Both the position numbers and the translations under genes were made by a program. From contig JAPLER010000373.1 in NCBI GenBank assembly GCA_026391115.1, forward strand, positions 1-7,075: a DNA stretch of 7,075 nucleotides, written 5' to 3'. Each line of letters begins with the position of its first letter. Position 1 is the stretch's first letter. The DNA is from Bacteroidota bacterium (GTDB lineage: Bacteria; Bacteroidota; Bacteroidia; Chitinophagales; Chitinophagaceae). Below the pieces are notes generated by a model, which saw only the letters and a program-made list of their open reading frames with translations, made no database searches and was not told the DNA's origin. Positions 1 through 6,300 of this stretch are shown one piece after another.

Positions 1-1131
1 GCTGAAAAAGCAAAAGTTGAATTAAGTTCTAGCACTGAAACAGAAATTAACTTACCATATATTACTGCTGTTGATGGCGTGCCTAAACACTTGGTAGTTA
101 AATTATCTCGTGCAAAATTTGAAGCATTAGCAGATAAATTATTTGACAGATGTTTAAAACCTTGCGAAGCAGCATTGAAAGATGCAGGATATTCTACATC
201 TCAAATTGATGAAGTTATTTTAGTGGGTGGTTCTTCTCGTATTCCTAAAGTTCAGGAAATTGTAGAAAAATTCTTTGGTAAAAAAGCTAACCGTAGTGTA
301 AACCCTGATGAAGTAGTTGCTATTGGTGCAGCTATACAAGGTGGTGTATTAACTGGTGAAGTAAAAGATGTATTGTTATTGGATGTTACACCTTTAACAT
401 TAGGTATTGAAACAATGGGTGGTGTGTTAACGCCAATGATACCAAGCAATACAACGATTCCTACAAAGAAAACTGAAGTGTTCTCTACTGCTAGCGATAA
501 CCAACCAGGTGTAGAAATACACGTGTTGCAAGGAGAAAGACCAATGGCTGCACAAAACAAAAGCTTGGGTCGTTTTAACTTAACAGATATACCGCCAGCA
601 CAACGTGGTGTGCCTCAAATTGAAGTAACATTTGATATTGATGCCAATGGTATGTTACACGTAAGTGCAAAAGACAAAGGCACTGGTAAAGAACAAAAAA
701 TTAAAATTGAAGCAGGTAGTGGTTTAAGCAAAGAAGAAGTTGAAAGAATGAAAGCCGATGCTAAAGCACACGAAGCTGAAGATAAAGCTGCTAAAGAAAA
801 AGTAGAGAAAATTAACCAGGCTGATAGTTTGATTTTCCAAACAGAAAAACAACTAAAAGAGTATGGTGATAAAGTACCTGCCGATAAAAAAGCACCTATT
901 GAAGCTGCTTTAGAAAAACTAAAAGAAGCACACAAATTACAGGACGAAGCTACTATTGATACTGCAATGGCAGAATTGAACACAGCTTGGACAGCAGCTA
1001 GTGAAGAAATTTACAAAGCACAAGCTGAAGGTGCAGGTGGTGCACAACCACAAGGCGATGCAGGTGGCGAACAACACCAAGCCAAAGCAGACGACCACGT
1101 TGAAGATGCACAGTTTGAAGAAGTGAAATAG
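1..1131 (+). CDS. dnaK: Chaperone protein DnaK (Hsp70), C-terminal part, 5' end outside the window
   Basis: This is the cytoplasmic ATP-driven Hsp70 chaperone that works with DnaJ and GrpE. The reading frame is open from base 1 (AEKAKVELSSSTE...), so the gene starts upstream; the GTG at 79 is only an internal codon. The 376 visible residues match the part of E. coli DnaK after about residue 260. They hold the end of the nucleotide-binding domain (ILVGGSSRIPKVQ, then NPDEVVAIGAAIQGG), the allosteric linker DVLLLDV (fragment residues 123-129), and the beta-sandwich substrate-binding domain (LTLGIETMGG, TTIPTKK, VLQGER, EVTFDIDANG). The helical lid follows, then a Gly/Gln/His-rich flexible tail ending VEDAQFEEVK, which resembles the VVDAEFEEVK near the E. 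coli C-terminus. The stop is TAG, followed 16 bp later by a strong terminator. No co-transcribed dnaJ or grpE is seen downstream. Identification is certain at family level. Confidence 0.98.
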   Translation, partial: AEKAKVELSSSTETEINLPYITAVDGVPKHLVVKLSRAKFEALADKLFDRCLKPCEAALKDAGYSTSQIDEVILVGGSSRIPKVQEIVEKFFGKKANRSVNPDEVVAIGAAIQGGVLTGEVKDVLLLDVTPLTLGIETMGGVLTPMIPSNTTIPTKKTEVFSTASDNQPGVEIHVLQGERPMAAQNKSLGRFNLTDIPPAQRGVPQIEVTFDIDANGMLHVSAKDKGTGKEQKIKIEAGSGLSKEEVERMKADAKAHEAEDKAAKEKVEKINQADSLIFQTEKQLKEYGDKVPADKKAPIEAALEKLKEAHKLQDEATIDTAMAELNTAWTAASEEIYKAQAEGAGGAQPQGDAGGEQHQAKADDHVEDAQFEEVK

Positions 1132-1147
1132 TGAATGATAATAAAAC

Positions 1148-1176
1148 AAAACCCTCGCAGAAATGCGGGGGTTTTT
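1148..1176 (+). terminator. Rho-independent terminator of dnaK (copy 1 of a duplicated element)
   Basis: A 12-bp stem (1148-1159 with 1164-1175, including one T-G wobble) closes a GAAA tetraloop (1160-1163). The stem has an A4 run on one side and a T5 run on the other, so it could work in both directions. It lies 16 bp after the dnaK stop codon. Bases 1148-1179 are identical to 1900-1931. Confidence 0.93.
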
Positions 1177-1179
1177 GAT
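1148..1179 (+). repeat. 32-bp direct repeat, left copy (contains the dnaK terminator)
   Basis: Bases 1148-1179 are identical to 1900-1931, offset 752 bp. The identity covers the whole terminator plus the trailing GAT and stops sharply on both sides (C1147 versus A1899; T1180 versus G1932). The pair brackets the GNAT-like and 58-residue genes. Confidence 0.95.
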
Positions 1180-1206
1180 TTAAAGATTTATTTATTTTTA
1201 CAAAGT

Positions 1207-1689
1207 ATGAACAAGAATTATAAACTTCGAAATGCAATAACAATAAATGCAACTGAAAAAGTTGTAGATGCAGTAGCAACTAGTATTACAGCAAAAGAAA
1301 TAAGTTTACATCTACACTATTTCAGTTTTGATTTTACGCAGTTAGTTAAACACAATAAAGTATACAAAATTTGTAAAGAAAATGATACAGATGTTATTCA
1401 AGGTTTGGTTGCTTTTAGGCCTGATGATAATTTTTTGAAGTGTGAGAATATGGAAATAAACATTTCCAACAAACGCCCTATTTCTTTACACAATGGAATT
1501 GGTAGAGCAATGATAGCCTTGTGTTGTAAAATTTCATATGATTTAGGTTTTGATGGTTTTATAGCATTTGAAGCCAAAAACAAATTACATAAATATTATT
1601 CACGAATGGGTGCAGTACAAATAGGTAGTAGTAACAAGTTTTATATCTCTGATAAAAATGCTAAAAAATTAATACAATTATATTTTTAA
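1207..1689 (+). CDS. GNAT-fold N-acetyltransferase-like protein
   Basis: This is a 160-residue protein resembling the GNAT acetyltransferase fold, which transfers an acetyl group from acetyl-CoA to an amine. Visible signs are the central strand region VIQGLVAFRPDD (63-74), the MEINISNKRP strand (82-91), an acetyl-CoA pyrophosphate-loop-like HNGIGR (95-100; family pattern Q/RxxGxG/A), a helix ending YDLGFDGFIAFEAKN (111-125), and the C-terminal YYSRMGA (130-136), where GNATs often have a conserved Tyr. The substrate cannot be read from sequence. An upstream in-frame ATG at 1135 was rejected because that extension would translate the dnaK terminator; ATG 1207 is preferred. The 58-residue gene follows after 17 bp. 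GNAT toxins exist in toxin-antitoxin pairs, but an ordinary acetyltransferase is equally possible. Confidence 0.8.
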   Translation: MNKNYKLRNAITINATEKVVDAVATSITAKEISLHLHYFSFDFTQLVKHNKVYKICKENDTDVIQGLVAFRPDDNFLKCENMEINISNKRPISLHNGIGRAMIALCCKISYDLGFDGFIAFEAKNKLHKYYSRMGAVQIGSSNKFYISDKNAKKLIQLYF

Positions 1690-1694
1690 ACCTT

Positions 1695-1702
1695 TAACTT
1701 TG
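1695..1702 (+). promoter_or_regulatory. Candidate Bacteroidota -7 element (TAACTTTG) before the 58-residue gene
   Basis: TAACTTTG matches the Bacteroidota -7 consensus TAnnTTTG exactly and lies 4 bp before ATG 1707, which would give a near-leaderless transcript. No clear -33 TTG is found at the usual distance, so the match may be chance and the gene may simply be read through from the GNAT gene. Confidence 0.35.
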
Positions 1703-1706
1703 AAAT

Positions 1707-1883
1707 ATGAAAATAGCAACAAAAAAGGCTACAACAATTTTAAATGAAGATGCTCAAAAAGGAGCATTAATGGTGAGCCGTGAATGGAGTAAAGATGAGA
1801 AAAAAGCAGTAAGTGATTTTATTGATGCTGTTAAAAATAAAAATACTGCTCAACAAAAAGAGCTAGAAAAAAAAGTATTCTAA
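1707..1883 (+). CDS. Small charged protein of unknown function, partner of the GNAT-like gene
   Basis: This 58-residue protein runs from MKIATKKATTIL to ELEKKVF*. It is lysine-rich with no Cys, no signal peptide and no membrane segment. Its second half (about residues 26-56) looks helical and amphipathic and carries many Lys, Glu and Asp residues. I do not recognise the family, and no ribbon-helix-helix or helix-turn-helix pattern is evident. It is believed to be a real gene because it has an ATG start, clean codon structure, tight spacing (17 bp) after the GNAT-like gene and its own terminator 16 bp downstream. Its position suggests a partner of the GNAT-like protein, for example an antitoxin-like regulator, but GNAT antitoxins usually lie upstream and are DNA-binding, which is not seen here. 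Confidence 0.65.
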   Translation: MKIATKKATTILNEDAQKGALMVSREWSKDEKKAVSDFIDAVKNKNTAQQKELEKKVF

Positions 1884-1899
1884 TTGAGAAAAAATACAA

Positions 1900-1928
1900 A
1901 AAACCCTCGCAGAAATGCGGGGGTTTTT
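1900..1928 (+). terminator. Rho-independent terminator closing the GNAT cassette (copy 2)
   Basis: It has the same 12-bp stem (1900-1911 with 1916-1927) and GAAA loop as the dnaK terminator, with a T5 tail. It lies 16 bp after the stop of the 58-residue gene and 20 bp before the start of the SIR2-like gene. Confidence 0.92.
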
Positions 1929-1931
1929 GAT
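1900..1931 (+). repeat. 32-bp direct repeat, right copy
   Basis: This is an exact copy of 1148-1179. It may mark a duplication or recombination event that inserted the GNAT cassette after dnaK, or it may be a terminator cassette common in this genome. Confidence 0.95.
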
Positions 1932-1948
1932 GATAAAAAATTAATTTT

Positions 1949-3034
1949 ATGAGCGAGAAAAAAGAAGAGCTAACATACATATTGGGTGCAGGAGCTAGTT
2001 TTCAATCTATTCCTGTTGTGAAAACTTTTAACAAGCGATTTGATAGCTTTGTTAAATTTTTGGATGACTCATCAAAGACTATAGTCCAGTCATATCCTGA
2101 ATCAAACAATAATAATACAGGACTAAAAGAAGCATTAAAAGTTGCTAAAATAATTGCAGCAGAGTTTAAATCTCATCAATCTTTCGATACCTATTTTAAA
2201 AAATTATTTCATACAAAAAACTTAGATAAACTTAATTTATCAAGAAAAATTATTCATTTATATTTTCTATGGGAACACATTGCAACTATTCCACAAATAA
2301 AACCAGAATCAGATGATGTTTTTTGGAAGCAAGCCATCATAGACAAAAGATACGATGCATTAATTGCTGGATTATTAATGCCAGATAAAGATACTTGTAA
2401 CTTATTCTGTAAAACAAATTTCATAACTTGGAATTATGATTTAAATTTACTAGAGAGTATTAAAAATTATTTTTATCCAGAAGAATCATTTAGAGAGTTT
2501 TTAAAAACAAAAATCAAAGTAATAAACGAATATGAATGGAGTGTTGATGGCAAAATATCTATAATTAATATGAATGGTTACTTTTATTCAAATTTATTTG
2601 ATGAAATGAAATTTATTGTTAGGAATAAAGGCAATGAATTACTAAGAACTAAAGTTACAAAAAACTACTTTGATAATAATTATAGTGACAATGATGCTGA
2701 ACTAATAAAATTCGCTTGGGAAAGTGAAAACCAAGTAAGTAAAGTCGCAGCAGAAAAAATAAATAACTCAAAAAACATCGTTGTAATTGGTTATACATTT
2801 CCTCTTTACAATAGATTGATAGATTATAAATATTTTGAAAGAAATATTTTAATAAATAAAAAATTGTACATACAAGACCCTGATGCTGATAATATCGCAG
2901 AAGGATTGAAAGATAATTTTAATATCAATCTCGACCCAAGCAGACTTAAACGAATTAAAAATTGTGATAGTTTTTATGTACCTAGTGATATTATTGATGA
3001 AGAAATTTTTAAAAATAAAATTTCGATAGGTTAA
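1949..3034 (+). CDS. SIR2-like Rossmann-fold protein, putative anti-phage defence effector
   Basis: This 361-residue cytoplasmic protein has SIR2-type NAD-binding motifs in the expected order. They are YILGAGAS (10-17, the nucleotide-binding loop after strand 1), SFDTYFKKLF (78-87, the Asp region usual in bacterial SIR2-like proteins), FITWNYDLNLLES (158-170, the N-x-D motif), IINMNGYFYS (205-214, at the place of the HG motif) and NIVVIGYTFPLYNRLIDYKYF (276-296), then LYIQDPDA (306-313). Bacterial SIR2-like proteins of this type often act as NAD-depleting effectors in phage defence. The catalytic His normally found next to the Gly of the third motif is replaced: the stretch reads N-M-N-G. No second effector or sensor domain is obvious. 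The start is ATG 1949, with no Shine-Dalgarno, 20 bp after the terminator. The zinc-ribbon/GIY-YIG gene follows after 34 bp. The gene is visibly more AT-rich than dnaK, fitting acquisition. The fold call is firm; the function is inferred. Confidence 0.85.
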   Translation: MSEKKEELTYILGAGASFQSIPVVKTFNKRFDSFVKFLDDSSKTIVQSYPESNNNNTGLKEALKVAKIIAAEFKSHQSFDTYFKKLFHTKNLDKLNLSRKIIHLYFLWEHIATIPQIKPESDDVFWKQAIIDKRYDALIAGLLMPDKDTCNLFCKTNFITWNYDLNLLESIKNYFYPEESFREFLKTKIKVINEYEWSVDGKISIINMNGYFYSNLFDEMKFIVRNKGNELLRTKVTKNYFDNNYSDNDAELIKFAWESENQVSKVAAEKINNSKNIVVIGYTFPLYNRLIDYKYFERNILINKKLYIQDPDADNIAEGLKDNFNINLDPSRLKRIKNCDSFYVPSDIIDEEIFKNKISIG

Positions 3035-3068
3035 AGACTAAATTAAACAAGCTAAAAATAGATTATTA

Positions 3069-3662
3069 ATGAATAAACAAAACAGCAATGGTTTTAGATT
3101 CATACAAAAAGCTAAGCTAATTCATAATGATAGATACTTGTACGAAAATGTTATATATCATAGTGCTAAAACCAAAGTATCTGTAACCTGCCCAGAACAT
3201 GGTGATTTTTCAGTAAGTCCCGATAATCATTTACGAAAGAGAGGATGCCCAAAGTGTAAAGGGAAAAGTTTATCTACATCTGATTTTATAATTCTCGCAC
3301 AAAAAAAACATAACAATAAATATGATTATTCAATTTCAGAATATAAAAATAAATCGATACATATAAATATAATATGTTCAGTTCACCATATATTTCAACA
3401 ATTGCCAAGTGTTCATTTAGCAGGAAGTGGTTGCCCTAAATGTGTTGGCAGAAATAAAACAAATGATGAAATTATTGAGGAAGCTAAACGTATTCACAGT
3501 AATAAGTACGAATACTTTGGAATTTCAAATAGAAAAGATTCAAGCAACAAAATAAGAACATACTTAAATATATATTGTCCAAATCACAATCATTCGTGGG
3601 AAGCAACTATTGATAATTATACCTCCCAAACAAGAATACTTAAATCAACATTCGAATATTAA
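3069..3662 (+). CDS. Broken gene, N-terminal piece: zinc-ribbon repeat protein (DUF723-like units), frame interrupted
   Basis: The 197-codon piece holds tandem units of about 62-67 residues, each beginning with an H-x3-Y-x-Y-like segment (IHNDRYLY, KHNNKYDY, IHSNKYEY) and carrying C-x2-H-x15-C-x2-C. Unit 1 has C41/H44/C60/C63 and unit 2 has C103/H106/C122/C125. Unit 3 has C170/H173 (CPNHNHSWEATIDNY) but its GCPxC is missing; the frame runs instead into QTRILKSTFEY and a stop. The units resemble DUF723-type zinc-binding repeats found in phage and homing-endonuclease-like proteins. The start is ATG 3069, 34 bp after the SIR2-like gene, so co-transcription is likely. The ancestral gene continued into the next frame (3610-4494). 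On its own this product would lack the nuclease domain and is probably non-functional. Confidence 0.8.
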   Translation: MNKQNSNGFRFIQKAKLIHNDRYLYENVIYHSAKTKVSVTCPEHGDFSVSPDNHLRKRGCPKCKGKSLSTSDFIILAQKKHNNKYDYSISEYKNKSIHINIICSVHHIFQQLPSVHLAGSGCPKCVGRNKTNDEIIEEAKRIHSNKYEYFGISNRKDSSNKIRTYLNIYCPNHNHSWEATIDNYTSQTRILKSTFEY

Positions 3663-4494
3663 ATACCATTGTTCTATACATGGTATTCAAAAAGGCAGAC
3701 CAATAAATTTAATAAATGGTGAGGGTTGCCCAGTTTGCGGTCAGGAAAAAAGAAATATTTTTTTTAGAGACGACTGGAATACTGTTATAAAAAAAATAAC
3801 TGAGAAACATCCAAACTACTTTATTGACCCAGAACAACCATTTTTAAACCATCATACACCAATTGTATTTAAATGTAATTTACATGGTAACAAAATATCA
3901 AATGCTAATTCTTTATTAAGTAAGGGAAGTGGTTGCGACGAATGTGGAAACAATAAAAGAGCGGAATCCCAAAAATCCGATTGGAAAATTGTACTAACTC
4001 AAATTGAGCTAATACATTCAAACATAACGATTGACACCAATCAAACTTATCTTAATACTAACACAAAAGTTACATACAGTTGCAAAAAACATGGAAAGCA
4101 TACAGCCACTCCGTCAAAACTATTGCAAGGTAGAGGTTGCCCAAAATGTGCTATTGAAAATCATCAAGGGTATTCTGATAGTGGCTGGATTGCACTTTGT
4201 GGTACTAGAGTAGCAAAACTGTATTGGATTGAGATGAGTTACGAGAATGAAAAGTGGGTTAAATTTGGTAGGACTTTTGTGACACTAAAAGATAGATTTT
4301 GGGAGTTGAAAAAATTAAATATTGAATATACCGTAATTAAAATAATAACTGGAGAGCCTGATTACATTTGTAAACTTGAAAGAAGAGTACACAAGTTTTT
4401 AAAAAAATTTCGATACACCCCTAAGATAGATTTTGGAGGCAGAACGGAGTGTTTTAAAATAAAAGAAATCCCAGCTATCCTTAGCATTCTATAG
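3610..4494 (+). CDS. Broken gene, C-terminal piece: zinc-ribbon repeats plus GIY-YIG nuclease domain
   Basis: This frame has only a TTG at 3610, inside the end of the preceding piece, so it is best read as the continuation of that gene. Numbered from 3610, it holds three zinc-ribbon units of about 68 residues: C21/H24/C40/C43, C89/H92/C109/C112 and C158/H161/C177/C180. A C-terminal GIY-YIG-type domain follows (about 203-290): KLYWIE (203-208), VKFGRT (217-222), R229 in the place of the catalytic Arg, and E257 in KLERRVHKF as the candidate metal-binding Glu, then FGGRTECFK (275-283). This arrangement resembles the T5orf172/MUG113 branch of GIY-YIG nucleases, which cut DNA using one divalent metal ion. 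The nuclease residues look intact, so the break may be recent. Whether the piece is translated, for instance by reinitiation, cannot be told from sequence. A role as homing endonuclease or defence nuclease is inferred. Confidence 0.8.
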   Translation: MIIIPPKQEYLNQHSNIKYHCSIHGIQKGRPINLINGEGCPVCGQEKRNIFFRDDWNTVIKKITEKHPNYFIDPEQPFLNHHTPIVFKCNLHGNKISNANSLLSKGSGCDECGNNKRAESQKSDWKIVLTQIELIHSNITIDTNQTYLNTNTKVTYSCKKHGKHTATPSKLLQGRGCPKCAIENHQGYSDSGWIALCGTRVAKLYWIEMSYENEKWVKFGRTFVTLKDRFWELKKLNIEYTVIKIITGEPDYICKLERRVHKFLKKFRYTPKIDFGGRTECFKIKEIPAILSIL

Positions 4495-4521
4495 CCATCG
4501 TAACGCTTTATTTTCTTCGCA

Positions 4522-4547
4522 GCAATGTCCCCTGCAAGGGACATTGC
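4522..4547. repeat. Perfect 10-bp inverted repeat in the convergent intergenic gap
   Basis: The arms GCAATGTCCC (4522-4531) and GGGACATTGC (4538-4547) enclose a 6-nt loop. It lies between the converging GIY-YIG and WG-repeat genes and could act as a bidirectional transcription stop, but neither side has a T run, so it is not a classical rho-independent terminator. Shorter AACGC (4502-4506 and 4559-4563) and GCGTT (4546-4550) segments could form competing pairs. A second weak hairpin, GTC-c-TATA/TATA-GAC, lies at 4567-4583. Confidence 0.7.
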
Positions 4548-4612
4548 GTTCAGTAAACAACGCAGCGTCCTATAAATATAGACATTGCTTAGATCTCCAA
4601 TTATAAGGATGA

Positions 4613-5794
4613 CTAATTCTTTTCAGCATAAATTAATCCTTTTTCATTGGCATATCCAATAAACTCATAAGTATTGCTGTACAAGGCAAAAAGTTTAAAA
4701 TCCTTTTGGCCATAGTAATCTTTGTAATAATAAAGTGGCAGGCTGGTAAAAACTGGCTCAATGGTATTTGTCATTTTTAAACCTTTGGCATCTTTATTCC
4801 AGATAAGTGAGGTGATGCCATATTTATTATCATTCTTAAGTATAATATAGTTGCTTGTTCTTGGCAGCGAATATTGGGTAGCATTATCTACAATTAAATC
4901 GTATTGTACAGGTATTACATAGTTTGTTACTACATTTATAACACCACATTTGCCATCTTTAAATGCCAAAATTTTGTCGCTTACTTTTTTTACATAAATA
5001 TTTTTCTTGGGTTTATAACCATAGTAATCATCCTTTTTTGGGGTTATTTGTAGCACCAACCCTCTAAAGGCAAATTCTAGTGTGTACTCTTTCATTTGCC
5101 CTTGTATAGAATCGTACATTAATGGAATATTGACATTGCCATTGTTAAATAACGTACCACATTTAAGCTTGTTGCCATCTTTTACATAAGCAAGAAAATT
5201 ATTACCAAAATAAAACAATGAATCGTAAATATTGGGTTGTAAGTTGCCATTAAGTATCAACCCATATTTGTTGTTTTTTCGATAAATGATGGCAGAGTCG
5301 TATTGTATTGCCACATCTGAGACAGTAAAATAAAAACTGTCTTTATTGATGTTTATGTAGTTGCTTTTATCTTCATCATAAAAGTAAAAAAGCGAATCTT
5401 TTATTTTTTTATAATGTGGTTTAAATGGTGGTTTTTTAATACCCAAATCTCTGCCATCTTCAGCAGCCACAACCATATCTTTTGTATCGTAGTTTTCAGC
5501 TATTTCAGCTATTTCAACTATTCCACTACCATTCCCCATTTTTCTTTTTTCACTTGCAGCCAATGCATCCTGTTGCAGCACAACAAATTTGTTTGTACTG
5601 TAATCTATGGTTACGGTTCGCTTAATGTTATTGGTGTCCGTGTAATCAACAGTAATCATTTTTTTAGTTATATCCGTTCTTCTGATAACTAATTTCTGAG
5701 CATCTTTCAACAGCCATTCAATGATACATTGTTTTTCTATATCATATATAAACAAACTAGAACGCCACTTAAAATTCTCGCTTTTAAAAAGCAA
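4613..5794 (-). CDS. WG-repeat protein, C-terminal piece of a frameshifted gene
   Basis: The 393-residue frame carries degenerate WG (KWG-type) repeats, which are beta-rich modules with unknown ligands: KYGLILNGNLQPNIYDSL (176-193), KCGTLFNNGNVNIPLMYDSI (211-230), KCGVINVVTNYVIPVQYDLI (282-301) and NKYGITSLIW (323-332), with a last one near FIGYANEKGLIY (378-389). The middle (about 88-130) is low in complexity and Glu/Lys-rich. There is no signal peptide and no credible start: the TTG at 5794 is weak, and the first ATG is codon 46. The frame is open back to a stop at 5834-5836, reaching 13 nt into the upstream WG gene in a different frame. It is therefore most likely the second part of one secreted protein of roughly 550 residues. 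Function is unknown; the protein is probably periplasmic or surface-associated. Confidence 0.75.
   Translation of the reverse strand: MLFKSENFKWRSSLFIYDIEKQCIIEWLLKDAQKLVIRRTDITKKMITVDYTDTNNIKRTVTIDYSTNKFVVLQQDALAASEKRKMGNGSGIVEIAEIAENYDTKDMVVAAEDGRDLGIKKPPFKPHYKKIKDSLFYFYDEDKSNYININKDSFYFTVSDVAIQYDSAIIYRKNNKYGLILNGNLQPNIYDSLFYFGNNFLAYVKDGNKLKCGTLFNNGNVNIPLMYDSIQGQMKEYTLEFAFRGLVLQITPKKDDYYGYKPKKNIYVKKVSDKILAFKDGKCGVINVVTNYVIPVQYDLIVDNATQYSLPRTSNYIILKNDNKYGITSLIWNKDAKGLKMTNTIEPVFTSLPLYYYKDYYGQKDFKLFALYSNTYEFIGYANEKGLIYAEKN
5495..5521 (-). repeat. 9-bp tandem repeat, three copies, within the WG-repeat gene
   Basis: TTCAGCTAT occurs at 5495-5503 and again at 5504-5512, and once more with a single mismatch at 5513-5521. 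The unit length keeps the frame and gives the VEIAEIAEN stretch of the protein. This may be a length-variable linker. Confidence 0.8.
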
Positions 5795-5817
5795 TACTTT
5801 TTTAGTTTTTTTATTTT

Positions 5818-6270
5818 TCAGGCATTCTTGCCACTAATACTTAACAAAGCCTCAAACTTATCCCTTTGTTTAAAGGTTTTGTACTGCTCTTTACTTAAGT
5901 GATTATACCTTGTATTGCAGGTAGCAATAATGCATTTGTTGTTGTGTATTCTGTAGTTTTCGTAAGGTTGATTAGCTATAATTTCTTTGCCCTTGTACAT
6001 TAATCCAGTTACTTTAACTGTATCATTTTTGCGTAGAAAGTAACGATTTGGTGCTGTTTCCAAAGTATCGTTAAGTACTATTTTATTTTCAATCATAAAG
6101 TACTCATCCCTTAACCAATATACATTGTGATATTGGGGTTGCACAATTATTTTTCCTTGTTTATCGCACAAGCCAAATTGATTTCCTTTTTTGTATGGGA
6201 TTAATACATCTTGTGCTGTTGTAAATTGGGTGTTGAATATGAATAGTAATAAAATTAAATGCTTAATCAC
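5818..6270 (-). CDS. Secreted WG-repeat protein, N-terminal piece of a frameshifted gene
   Basis: From GTG 6270 the frame gives 150 residues. They begin with a typical Sec signal peptide, MIKHLILLLFIFNTQFTTA, cut before Gln (TTA-QDV), a usual form in Bacteroidota. A WG repeat follows, YKKGNQFGLCDKQGKIIVQP, with QYHNVYWL after it, then a second weaker unit around MYKGKEIIANQPYENY. The longer form starting with TTG at 6303 was rejected because that TTG is the end of the -7 promoter element TACATTTG. The frame ends at TGA 5818 right after SISGKNA. The neighbouring frame continues as a WG-repeat protein without its own start, so a single-base-type shift between 5821 and 5833 has split one gene. 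It is likely exported to the periplasm or cell surface; the ligand is unknown. Confidence 0.75.
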   Translation of the reverse strand: MIKHLILLLFIFNTQFTTAQDVLIPYKKGNQFGLCDKQGKIIVQPQYHNVYWLRDEYFMIENKIVLNDTLETAPNRYFLRKNDTVKVTGLMYKGKEIIANQPYENYRIHNNKCIIATCNTRYNHLSKEQYKTFKQRDKFEALLSISGKNA

Positions 6271-6300
6271 TTTAAATGCTTTGGGGTTTATTTGATGAAG

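Noticed and set aside
1135..1206. N-terminal extension of the GNAT-like protein from ATG 1135
   Set aside because: It starts 3 bp after the dnaK stop and would translate the terminator hairpin. ATG 1207 gives a compact GNAT start.
252..1279. Several open frames on the minus strand across dnaK
   Set aside because: They mirror dnaK codons, have no family resemblance and overlap a certain gene.
1175..1949. Terminator tails (TTTTTG) acting as -33 boxes for the GNAT and SIR2 genes
   Set aside because: The matching -7 candidates (TATTTTTA at 1193, TAATTTTA at 1942) are imperfect, the spacings are short (15 and 12 bp), and the second overlaps the start codon.
3600..3665. Programmed ribosomal frameshift joining the two zinc-ribbon pieces
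   Set aside because: No slippery heptamer is evident at the overlap, and a frameshift alone would not restore the missing C-x2-C of unit 3.
4031..4213. 60-codon plus-strand frame inside the GIY-YIG piece
   Set aside because: It overlaps the zinc-ribbon unit 6 in another frame and has no features of its own.
3069..4494. CRISPR-like or DNA-level tandem repeat
   Set aside because: The repetition is at protein level (zinc-ribbon units of 62-69 residues); the DNA of the units has diverged and there are no spacers.
4495..4612. Integron attC-like site
   Set aside because: Inverted arms exist, but the RYYYAAC and GTTRRRY core boxes are not met and there is no integrase or cassette array.
5414..5692. 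92-codon plus-strand frame opposite the WG-repeat gene
   Set aside because: It is the antisense of conserved WG-protein coding sequence, with Phe/Ser-rich composition typical of a shadow.
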